Shown here one piece after another: positions 54,819 to 64,000 of a stretch of DNA of 64,000 nucleotides. The notes beneath the pieces were generated by a model. That model was given only the letters and a program-made list of their open reading frames with translations. It was not told where the DNA came from and made no database searches. The first letter of the stretch is position 1. The number at the start of each line of letters is the position of its first letter. Source of the stretch: Anniella stebbinsi (taxonomy: Eukaryota; Chordata; Lepidosauria; Squamata; Anniellidae). The translations under genes and the position numbers were made by a program. The DNA is taken from assembly GCA_029215795.1 (NCBI GenBank), contig JARDYH010000007.1, positions 76,147,763 to 76,211,762 of the forward strand, given 5' to 3'.

Positions 54819-55279
54819 TAGGGATGTTGGAGAAATTCATTTGGGGGATGCAGTTTGACGAGTTTTCCTAGGCTCAGTTCCCAAAGCTTCACTTCAATTT
54901 CCACTGTGGTGCCCAACTCCATCTGCAGCAAGTTGGGCCATTTGGCAGATTTTCTGGGATTTCTGTTTGGGGAATGAAGGTTCTGCAATTTGCACATATT
55001 TCTGGGCAATTTGCATAAATTATGGCCAAATTTGTGCAATTTATGGTCAAATCCAGCCATAATTTGTGCAAATTCAGCCATAATTTGTGCAAATTCTGCC
55101 ATGATTTGTGCATATTGCTCAGAAATCTGTGCAACTTGGGGGAAAAACTTCCAAAAATGTGCAAAAAAGTTCCTGGAATTACAAGAACAGTCCATAGCTC
55201 GGCTTGCAGATGCAAAATATCTCATACACACAGTGGAACTCCATCAAGCCAAACAAGAAATGGGTGATGGACATCCCTA
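54819..55279. mobile_element. Short hAT-like element with internal tandem repeats
   Basis: TAGGGATGTTGG to GACATCCCTA, flanked by AATACAAT (54811-54818) and AATATAAT (55280-55287). Inside, CAGCCATAATTTGTGCAAAT-type units repeat about four times (54990-55110). Confidence 0.7.
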
Positions 55280-55824
55280 AATATAATTTAATTAAAAATG
55301 AATACAATAAAGCCATTGAATCAAATAGGTAATCAAATAGATGATATGAGTTCTTTGTCTAGCAGATGGGGTGAATAGAACCCTGGATTCCAGTGTGGAA
55401 GGGTCTGCAAAGTTCTCAGCTTCGGCTATGGGGCGGTATAAAAATGCAATAAATAAATAAATAAATAAATTGTTGCTGCTACGGCCCATGGCAAACAAGA
55501 TCCTTTAAGAACTCAAGCTAATGATGATGAAGTGATAAAATGCTAAGAACGGTTTGAAAAAGGGGCCTTGGGTTTATTATGAGATTGTGTTACGTTAGGG
55601 TACATCATATTTGTGGAATGGACTTCTGGTGTAGGGTGTGTCTTCTTGGGATTTATTCTCATGTATGTGAAGGAGGGCAGCTTCTGCTTCATGCAGACCC
55701 CAGTTGAACTAGGCCCACGTCTTCACAAGCACAGTTCCAAGACTCCCATTTCCAAATGTTGGATGGGTGGCTCTCCCTTTGGAAGGACCACATATTTTAA
55801 TCTAATCTCAAAATTTATTTGCAG

Positions 55825-55890
55825 CCTCTGTTAATATGCTGGCAAGTATGAAGATGATCAATCCCTGGGCCAAGTGCTGTGTACTATGGG
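55825..55890 (+). CDS. FCGBP-like: FCGBP-like exon 1: signal peptide
   Basis: The acceptor TTATTTGCAG ends at 55824 and the donor TGGG|GTGAGT starts at 55891. From the ATG at 55836 there are 18 codons plus one base, the phase-1 end required by exon 2. Three in-frame ATGs lie at 55836, 55848 and 55854; the last part reads MINPWAKCCVLWG. The second or third start would give a more usual signal-peptide length. Confidence 0.72.
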
Positions 55891-58800
55891 GTGAGTATGC
55901 CATAGCATCACTGATTTCCATTGGTCTATTTGTAGGGTGTCCAAGAGAGAGTGTAATTGCATAAAAGATAGGGGTGTGCATCGGATCGGATCCGATCCAC
56001 GATCCGAATCCGATCCGACCCAAAATTGGGAAAATCCGATCCGATCCGATCCGGCCAACCTCCGATCCGATCCGATCCGATCCGATGAGGTCCGATCCGG
56101 ATCGGACGCCATTTTGAATGCTTTTTCCCATAGCCAAGTATTGTTTTACAAAAACGCCTATAACTTTTTCATTTTTAAAGATAGAAGGATGAAACTTGGG
56201 CACATTGTAGACTGGTTAGGGGTAGTTATCTGTGAGAAATTTCAGAAAGATTGGTGCATGCATTTTGTGGCAATTAATTTTTTAATAAATACCCAGGAAT
56301 GCCTATAACTTTGTCATTTTTAAAGTTACACACATGAAACTTTGCCACATTGTAGGGGGTACCTTGGGACCTATGTGTGTGAAATTTCAGAAACGTAGGT
56401 GCTTGTCTTGTGTGGCAATTAATTTTTAGAAAAATGGGTAGTAGTGGGGTAAATACAGTTACGCCTCCCATTTTTTTATTTTTGAAGATACAAACAGGAA
56501 ACTTGGGCACATTACAGGTACCACTTTCCTTGATATGTGTGTGAAATTTCAGAAACATTGGAGCTTTCCTTGTGTGGCAATTAATTTTTGAAACAATGAG
56601 GAAAGAAACACCTATAACTTTGTCATTTTTAAAGTTACACACATGAAACGTTGCCACATTGTAGGTGGTACCTTGGGACCTATGTGTGTGAAATTTCAGA
56701 AACATAGGTGCTTGCCTTGTGTGGCAATTAATTTTTTAATAAATACCCAGGAATGCCTATAACTTTGTCATTTTTAAAGTTACACACATGAAACTTTGCC
56801 ACATTGTAGGCGGTACCTTGGGACCTATGTGTGTGAAATTTCGGAAACGTAGGTGCTTGCCTTGTGTGGCAATTAATTTTAGAAAAATGGGTAGTGGTGG
56901 GGTAAATACAGTTACGCCTCCCACTTTTTTATTTTTGAAGATACAAACAGGAAACATGGGCACATTACAGGTACCACTTGGCTTGATATGTGTGTAAAAT
57001 TTCAGACAGCTGGGTCCAGGCATGTGGTGGCAAGGTATTTTTGAAACAATGAGGAAAGAAACGCCTATAACTTTTTTATTTTAAAAGTTAGAAGTCTGAA
57101 CATTGCTCACTTTGTAGATGGGTTAGGGGTAGATATGTGTCAGAAATTTCAGAATTATAGGTCCAGGCATTTGATGGCTATGGAATTTTTAAATTACATG
57201 TTTCAAAAAATTTCTACAGAGGCCAGGTCTTCCCCTCCCGCTTCCCGCGAAGAAAAGGAAACACTCTCTCGTCTCGATCCCTTTGATCCTTGCTAGTAGT
57301 ATCCATTACAGGGCTCGTGTTTCCTTTCCTACTTTCACTTTTCAAGCAGAACGGCTGAGCCTAGCTGAGTTTTGCAGCCATGCGTGCAAGGAAGGATCAC
57401 TCTGGTCTCGATCCCTTTGATCCTTGGTAGTATCCATTACAGGGCTCGTGTCTGCTTTCACTTTGTACTCAAGCAGACACGAGCCCTGTAATGGATACTA
57501 CCAAGGATCAAAGGGATCGAGACCAGAGTGATCCTTCCTTGCACGCATGGCTGCAAAACTCAGCTAGGCTCAGCCGTTCTGCTTGAAAAGTGAAAGTAGG
57601 AAAGGAAACACGAGCCCTGTAATGGATACTACTAGCAAGGATCAAAGGGATCGAGACGAGAGAGTGTTTCCTTTTCTTCGCGGGAAGCGGGAGGGGAAGA
57701 CCTGGCCTCTGTAGAAATTTTTTGAAACATGTAATTTAAAAATTCCATAGCCATCAAATGCCTGGACCTATAATTCTGAAATTTCTGACACATATCTACC
57801 CCTAACCCATCTACAAAGTGAGCAATGTTCAGACTTCTAACTTTTAAAATAAAAAAGTTATAGGCGTTTCTTTCCTCATTGTTTCAAAAATACCTTGCCA
57901 CCACATGCCTGGACCCAGCTGTCTGAAATTTTACACACATATCAAGCCAAGTGGTACCTGTAATGTGCCCATGTTTCCTGTTTGTATCTTCAAAAATAAA
58001 AAAGTGGGAGGCGTAACTGTATTTACCCCACCACTACCCATTTTTCTAAAATTAATTGCCACACAAGGCAAGCACCTACGTTTCCGAAATTTCACACACA
58101 TAGGTCCCAAGGTACCGCCTACAATGTGGCAAAGTTTCATGTGTGTAACTTTAAAAATGACAAAGTTATAGGCATTCCTGGGTATTTATTAAAAAATTAA
58201 TTGCCACACAAAGCAAGCACCTATGTTTCTGAAATTTCACACACATAGGTCCCAAGGTACCACCTACAATGTGGCAACGTTTCATGTGTGTAACTTTAAA
58301 AATGACAAAGTTATAGGTGTTTCTTTCCTCATTGTTTCAAAAATTAATTGCCACACAAGGAAAGCTCCAATGTTTCTGAAATTTCACACACATATCAAGG
58401 AAAGTGGTACCTGTAATGTGCCCAAGTTTCCTGTTTGTATCTTCAAAAATAAAAAAATGGGAGGTGTAACTGTATTTACCCCACTACTACCCATTTTTCT
58501 AAAAATTAATTGCCACACAAGACAAGCACCTACGTTTCTGAAATTTCACACACATAGGTCTCAAGGTACCCCCTACAATGTGGCAAAGTTTCATGTGTGT
58601 AACTTTAAAAATGACAAAGTTATAGGCATTCCTGGGTATTTATTAAAAAATTAATTGCCACAAAATGCATGCACCAATCTTTCTGAAATTTCTCACAGAT
58701 AACTACCCCTAACCAGTCTACAATGTGCCCAAGTTTCATCCTTCTATCTTTAAAAATGAAAAAGTTATAGGCGTTTTTGTAAAACAATACTTGGCTATGG

Positions 58801-61800
58801 GAAAAAGCATTCAAAATGGCGTCCGATCCGGATCGGACATCTGGTCCGATCCGATCCGACCAGCCTCCGATCCGATCCGATCCGATCCGACCCCCCAGGT
58901 CCGATTCCGATCCGCTATCCGATCCGATCCGGGGGGTCAGTGCACATCCCTAATAAAAGATATGTCTTTACACTTTGGGCCCCTGTACAAGCAAATTTAT
59001 TTTTTCTTTCTCCCAAAGCTGGCTGGCCGTGGACCCAAGAATCCTGGCTGTGGTTTATAAAATTCTTGTCAGATCAAAGTTTTGCAAATCAGTGAGCCTT
59101 TGGAGCCTGTTTGGCCATAATGTCTCCAACCCAGAGAACAAGGCTGTGCATTCGCTCTGTTTACTTTTGCCTCCCTTGTCCCAAACTTTGAATGGAACAG
59201 CATGATCTCAATGCTCCGTTCTATCCTTCTTTGAAGTGTCGACTTCAAAAATCCTTGAAACACGTTCAATTATATGTACCTCTCTCTTTCTCTTCTCATA
59301 CGGTCTGGTACACGTATAAAAAGACCTACTTAGAGTTGTGGTGGACAATAAGACTGGAGAAGCTGTTGTCCCCCAAACGTTGTTGGATGATAACATATAT
59401 CATCCCTGACTATTCCCATGCTGGCTGGGGCTCATGGGAGTTGGAGTTCTGTGTTATCTAGATGGCTACAGATTCTCCACCCCTGGTCTATGATGTCATG
59501 AAACGACATTCACCATATGCATATAATGACTGTCAACCTGAGAATGACCAAGTCATTCATCTCCTCACAGGCTGATAAGCAACCTGGATATCCATTTGTC
59601 AAAATGGGCTGACCTGACTAGGGAGGTTTAGGATAGGTTCAAGCATTGTAGATTATAAGGAAGCAAAGGATTGTTCTCAGTGGAGCAGACATTATGGAAT
59701 TCAGGGTAAATGAAAAAGTATATAATGTTGGACAACAAGAAAGGGAGACAGGCAGCTGATAACAAAGTAGGAAGGGAAATTTAAGGGGGAAAAGCTAGTG
59801 AGAGACCCAAAGATGAAGAGGAAGACAAAGGAAAAATGTCATGAAAAGCTCAGAGGTCTTTTCAGGACATTTCAGGATCCTAGATAAAAACGTTATTATC
59901 TTAAACAAGGACAGAACACCAACAGGAAACTCCTGATTCCACCCAGATACATCTAAGTCCCGTGTCATCTATTGACTACTAGCCTTCCCAAATGTGTGAC
60001 TACAGTTCCCATTACCCCAGTCAGAATGGCCAGTAGACATACTGGCTGGGGTGATGGGAGTTCTAGTCCAACACATCTGGAGGGCAGCAGGTTGGGCAAG
60101 GTTGGAATAAACTATATAATGTCACTGTCTACACAAGAAGAGGAGCAAGCAGATAAGACATCAGAAAGTGAGCAAAAGTGTACATGATACACAGAACTAG
60201 TAAACTAAACAGAGCTATTTATGATTGGGAACCACTGCCATCCAACTAGCGATGGACAACTGACACCATTGCCACATAACCAACAGTAGTTTGAGGTTGG
60301 GATTTTTTGGTGTCAATAATTGTTATAATTTGTTTAGTGATTGTTCTTAATGGTTGATATAATTGTTGCTCATCTAATCGCTGTTGATCTATGTAAGACT
60401 GCAGTCCACTGGGAGGTCAGGAACAATAATCATCCAGTGTTCTCCTGGTGGATTGCAATCTCCCCATCACACTTTAGAGAGAACACATTAACAGCTTTCT
60501 TGCCTTGACTTGTTGTGATACAACTGAGAAGCCCAGCCACATGATAATGGCCAATGTATTTCCGCTACTCCCTTAGAACCTAGGCACTCTCATTTTAATG
60601 GCATCTTAAACACAAGGGAACATTTCATTATCTAGGGATGTTGCGGGCACCTGACTGGGTACAGGAGTCTGATGGACTCCCCTGCATCCACCACACCCCT
60701 GGACCCAACTTGCTAGGCCACAGTGTGTTTGTGGGCCTGCTCTTCAAGTACCCCATGGCCTGATGAGCACCCGGCAGCAGTCTGTCCTTGTCCGGAGCCT
60801 CCAGTATTGCACATGATGGAGGCTCCAGGAATTACGTATTTCCTACCTTGCATAAATACTAGCATTGATAGAGGCCCCATTTATACAAGATTAAAGGGTG
60901 AACAAGTGTTCACACCTGTAAACATGCATAAATGGGGCCTTTATCAATGCTATTTATGCAACTTGGGAAATACACATTTAGGCTCTGGAAATTGCATGTT
61001 TCCCACGTTGCATGAAATGGTGGCTGCAAAGACATGGAAACACGTAACTTCTGGAGCCTCCATTGTGTGCAGCAATGGAGGCCCCGGATGAAGGCAGATG
61101 GGCTTGCAGCTTCATCGGGCACTCGCTGAACTGCAAAAAAAGCTTGCAGGGCACCGTGAGCAGAGAGGGGCAGGAGGTGGCCGCAGTGGCTTGGGAAGCA
61201 GAGTTGGACAAGGGTGAGTCCATCCATCCCTATCGTTAACTCTCTTAAAGTTTGTTGTTGCTGTTTCCCTATTTAGGAATTCTGAACGGTCCTGCCTGGG
61301 TAATGTTCAACATGCTCCCCATGACTGTGTCCTCAAGCTCATTAGGAAAAGAGTTCATCACAGTGTTCATGCAGAATAGCTTGCAACGTAACTCCCAAGG
61401 AGATTTTAAACTGCTCATCACAGGCTATGCTCCTGACACATCCATTACTATTTCCATGAAGCAGCCTGCCTTGAGGGTTGGGGTCAAGGTGAATGCTGCC
61501 GAAACACTCTCAGTAAAAATCCCACCGGAGGCGGAGATGATTGGGAGTGGTATCTTTGACCGCACCCTCACCATCCGGGCTGACAAGGATATCTCCATCC
61601 TCTCTCTTAGCTACAAACCCCGCACGGCCGACACCAGCATTGTCTATCCCGTGGCAAGCTTGGGTACTGAGTATTACGTTGTCACCCCAAATGTGGGCAC
61701 CGATCTCTACAGAGAGGTTGCCATCATATCCTGGGAAGAACCCACGTCCGTTGATATCCACCTGAAAGGGACCGTTACATTCCAAGGGAAAGTCTATCAC

Positions 61801-63570
61801 CGAGGAGACCAGATGACCATCACCCTTCAACCTTATCAAGCTGTCCAGCTACAAAGCCCCGTGGACATCTCCGGCACAAAAATAGTCTCCCGGAAACCAG
61901 TGGCTGTCTACAGCGGACACACGTGTGTCTCTAGGCAAGTCCAGTGCGACCATGTTTTTGAACAGCTTTTGCCTGTTTCCAGCTGGGGCACTCATTTCAT
62001 CATCCCCTCTTTGCCTTTCAATATGGAGTATGACATAGTGTACGTTTCCACTTCCCAAAAGACTCAGGTTGATGCCCAGATTGGACAAAGCAAGACCAGG
62101 CGGGATTTGCAAGCTGCCCGAGCAGTGCTGTACGGCATTCAAGGCACAAGCGCCATGTTCCTCTCGGCTAGTTCTGGTATCCAGGTAATGTTCTTCAATG
62201 ACGGTGGCACCCATGGAAATCTCAGATACGACCCCTTCTTCATGGCAATTCCTGATATCTCTAGCTATTGCCAGGCCTACTACATCTACGGGCACGACCA
62301 ATTTGAGAACTATGCATTGATCATTGCCAAATCTTCAGAGACGTCTGGGATCAACTTGGATAAGAGACCGCTGCATGGTCTCCAGTGGAATCTGGTTGCT
62401 GGCACGGAATATTCCTGGACTTCCCACAGCTTAGGTCAAGGGTCTACTGTTCACACAATAGAACATCCCACTTCCCCCTTTGGGCTGCTGAGTGTTGGAA
62501 TTGGAAATGAGAAAGCTTATGGCTCACCTGCTGTTTGTGCAAATGGTAAAATGGGATTCCTTGTTCTCTTCTTCCCCACCTTTTATACCATCTATTCTTC
62601 TTTCATCCTTTTACCAGTCTCATAAATCTCACTGCACTGCAATGCACTGCAACAATCCTGATGAATGCCAGTTGCTAGTGAACAATAGCAGGGTAGGGCT
62701 ATTACATGTATGGCCTTCCTATGGCCTTTTTCAGAGGCACCTCATTGGAAAGACAATACCAGACTGGTTGGACTTCATATTTCATCATTAGAACTCCAGA
62801 AATGATTGCTGTAGGTGGCTGAGGATCATTTCACATATCTCATTTTAGGTGTACATTTCAATACCCTAAAAACCTCCCTGAAAGGTTGGCTGAATATCCT
62901 AATCAATGTGGGATGGGTCATGGGGGCTGCTGCTGCTGCTAGGGAAAGGACAGGTTGAAGAGATCTTCCTTCCATGAACTTCCTTGGGTTAACTTTTCTT
63001 AGAATTCAAGCTTGATTGGGGTGATTCCCCCCTTCCCCTAGCAGCCCTGCACTCCATCCCCATTTTTGGAAAGCCCTCTGACCCTCTAGAAAGGCTTTTT
63101 AGGGTGCAAGTGACTGTATGGGGGATGAGGTGGGCAAGACATTTTCCTTCCATGAACTTCATTCCATTAATTTATCTTAGGATCGAAGCCATTATCTATC
63201 ATGCCTACTCAATATTACTTTGTTCTGTTTTCCTTTCACAGATCCCTGCAAAATACTCCAGTGCCGGACAAAAGAAACATGTGAAGTGGAGAATGGCCAA
63301 GCACACTGCATCCATGAGTACATGGGGACTTGTCAAGGTTCCACAGCTGAGTTCTTCAAGACTTTTGATGGTCTCTTGATGGCCTTCCAAGACTCTTGCA
63401 CTTACACCATTGCAAAGTACTGTGGCAGTGATCCCAAGCTTGTACCTTTCACAGTTGAAGAGAAGAACAGCAACGTGGACCGACAAGACTCCTCCAAGCT
63501 CCAGCTAACCCACATCAAGGTGTACGGTCACAGCATCACTATTAACAAAGGAGAAGGTGCCCAAATCATG
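55836..63570 (+). CDS. FCGBP-like: Second FCGBP-like gene, 5' part (runs off the window)
   Basis: Tandem paralogue downstream of the complete gene. Coding exons 55836-55890, 61277-62545 and 63242-63570 join in phase (1653 nt, 551 codons) and end in phase 0, so the gene continues past the window. Order: signal peptide, IgGFc-binding domain, first half of one VWD. The IgGFc domain is roughly half identical to gene 1 by eye. Introns 1 and 2 are phase 1, as in gene 1. Oddities: the first VWD lacks GDPH and resembles module D4 of gene 1; intron 1 (5.4 kb) carries the foldback element. Confidence 0.88.
55969..58952. mobile_element. 2984-bp foldback hAT-like element
   Basis: TAGGGGTGTGCA at the left and TGCACATCCCTA at the right, with the perfect 8-bp duplication ATAAAAGA (55961-55968, 58953-58960). 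Two inverted arms meet at a 13-base loop (57458-57470). The arms keep register over at least 56203-57457 against 57471-58725 with very few differences; the outer GATCC-repeat ends diverge. Each arm holds seven ~150-bp units. No transposase seen. It lies in intron 1 of the second FCGBP-like gene. Confidence 0.9.
58961..60632. other. Intron 1 of the second gene, no exon seen
   Basis: No supported exon, RNA gene or clear transposon between the foldback element and the short hAT-like element at 60633. Confidence 0.5.
60633..61232. mobile_element. Short hAT-like element just upstream of FCGBP-like exon 2
   Basis: TAGGGATGTTG to CATCCATCCCTA, flanked by TCATTATC and TCGTTAAC (two differences). It ends only 44 bases before exon 2, so its right flank lies in the branch-point zone. 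Confidence 0.5.
61277..62545 (+). CDS. FCGBP-like: FCGBP-like exon 2: IgGFc-binding domain
   Basis: 1269 nt (423 codons, phase 1 to 1), against 1227 in gene 1. It starts ILNGPAWVMFNMLPM, a longer hydrophobic lead than gene 1, then GKEFITVFMQNS, SLGTEYYVVTPN, SGHTCVS...CDHVFEQLLPVSSWG, YDPFFMAIPDISSYC and HPTSPFGLLSVGI. The acceptor is CTATTTAG; the donor is AAATG|GTAAAA. Confidence 0.92.
63242..63570 (+). CDS. FCGBP-like: FCGBP-like exon 3: VWD first half without GDPH
   Basis: 329 nt, phase 1 to 0. The lead DPCKILQCRTKETCEVENGQ matches exon 11 of gene 1 better than exon 3. At the GDPH position the protein reads TAEF (63343-63354); KTFDG is kept, then SCTYTIAKYCGSD. The donor is ATCATG|GTAGGA. 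Confidence 0.9.
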
Positions 63571-63684
63571 GTAGGAATGTAGGTTCTCTAGTTTGCAGTA
63601 TTTCATTCGTAATCAAAGGGAGGGTAAAATAAAAGAAGGGGATTGGGAGTGGTGAAAAATTTGCATAATAATTGGGGGAAAGTC

Positions 63685-63687
<3 letters not shown>

Positions 63688-63724
<37 letters not shown>

Positions 63725-63926
63725 TTGTTCCACCTTTACACCAAGGAGCTTAGGGTGGCATACATGGTTCCCCATTATCACAACAACTCTGTGAGGTAGA
63801 TTAGACTAAGAGAGAGAGACAAAGAGAGACAGAGAGGCCCAAAGCCACCCAGTGAGCTTTGTGGCTGAATGGGGATCTGAAAACAGGTCTCTCCAGTCCT
63901 GATCAGAGACTCTAATCACACTATTC
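63688..63926 (-). mobile_element. tRNA-derived SINE with (AAT)n tail
   Basis: Minus-strand body matches the other SINEs (CCACCCAGTGAGCTTTGTGGC, GGGGATCTGAAAACAGG). The tail is the ATT run at 63688-63724. The tRNA-like head is degraded. Confidence 0.7.
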
Positions 63927-64000
63927 CCGGGAATGATGTGTTACGTGATCCAACAAATAGTTCTAGAGGTCTCATGGTACAAAGAGAGAAGGTCAAGTAG

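Noticed and set aside
61252..61276. Start of gene 2 coding inside the exon 2 frame (LLLFPYL lead)
   Set aside because: The frame there opens with TTG, not ATG, and the bases are the pyrimidine tract and CTATTTAG acceptor.

Overview
The window looks like squamate reptile (probably lizard) nuclear DNA. It holds large split vertebrate genes with GT-AG introns, L2/CR1-clade LINE 3' ends, tRNA-derived SINEs, (ATT)n and (TAAA)n tails, and many hairpin-type DNA transposons. The species cannot be told from sequence alone. No bacterial, viral or organellar genes were seen.

Layout: (1) 1-11.2 kb is repeat-rich upstream DNA: the end of a GC-rich hAT-like element, an L2-type LINE nested in another LINE, a complete GC-rich hAT-like element with 8-bp target duplications, and palindromic MITEs. 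(2) 11.2-49.8 kb is one complete gene on the + strand for an IgG Fc-binding protein (FCGBP) orthologue. I join 20 coding exons (11829..49617, 2990 codons plus stop) with every intron phase consistent. The order is signal peptide, IgGFc-binding domain, then seven von Willebrand D (VWD) modules with C8 and TIL domains; the seventh is degenerate. (3) 49.8-53.1 kb is intergenic. (4) 53.2-64 kb is the 5' part of a second FCGBP-like gene in the same orientation, running off the window: a probable non-coding first exon, a signal-peptide exon, the IgGFc-binding exon and one half-VWD exon.

Both genes should encode secreted, cysteine-rich, mucus-type glycoproteins, so this is a tandem pair of FCGBP paralogues. 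The second is not a plain copy: its first VWD half-exon resembles module 4 of gene 1 rather than module 1, and it lacks the GDPH autocleavage motif.

The strongest structures outside the genes are: a 2984-bp foldback transposon in intron 1 of gene 2 (arms about 1.35 kb, almost identical, each with seven diverged ~150-bp repeats, 8-bp target duplication); a U2 snRNA 5' fragment placed where the branch point of FCGBP exon 9 should be; a decayed duplicate of the FCGBP last exon and 3'UTR; and four copies of a nested-palindrome MITE with TA target sites. All joins, identities and family names come from reading by eye; no alignment or database search was run.
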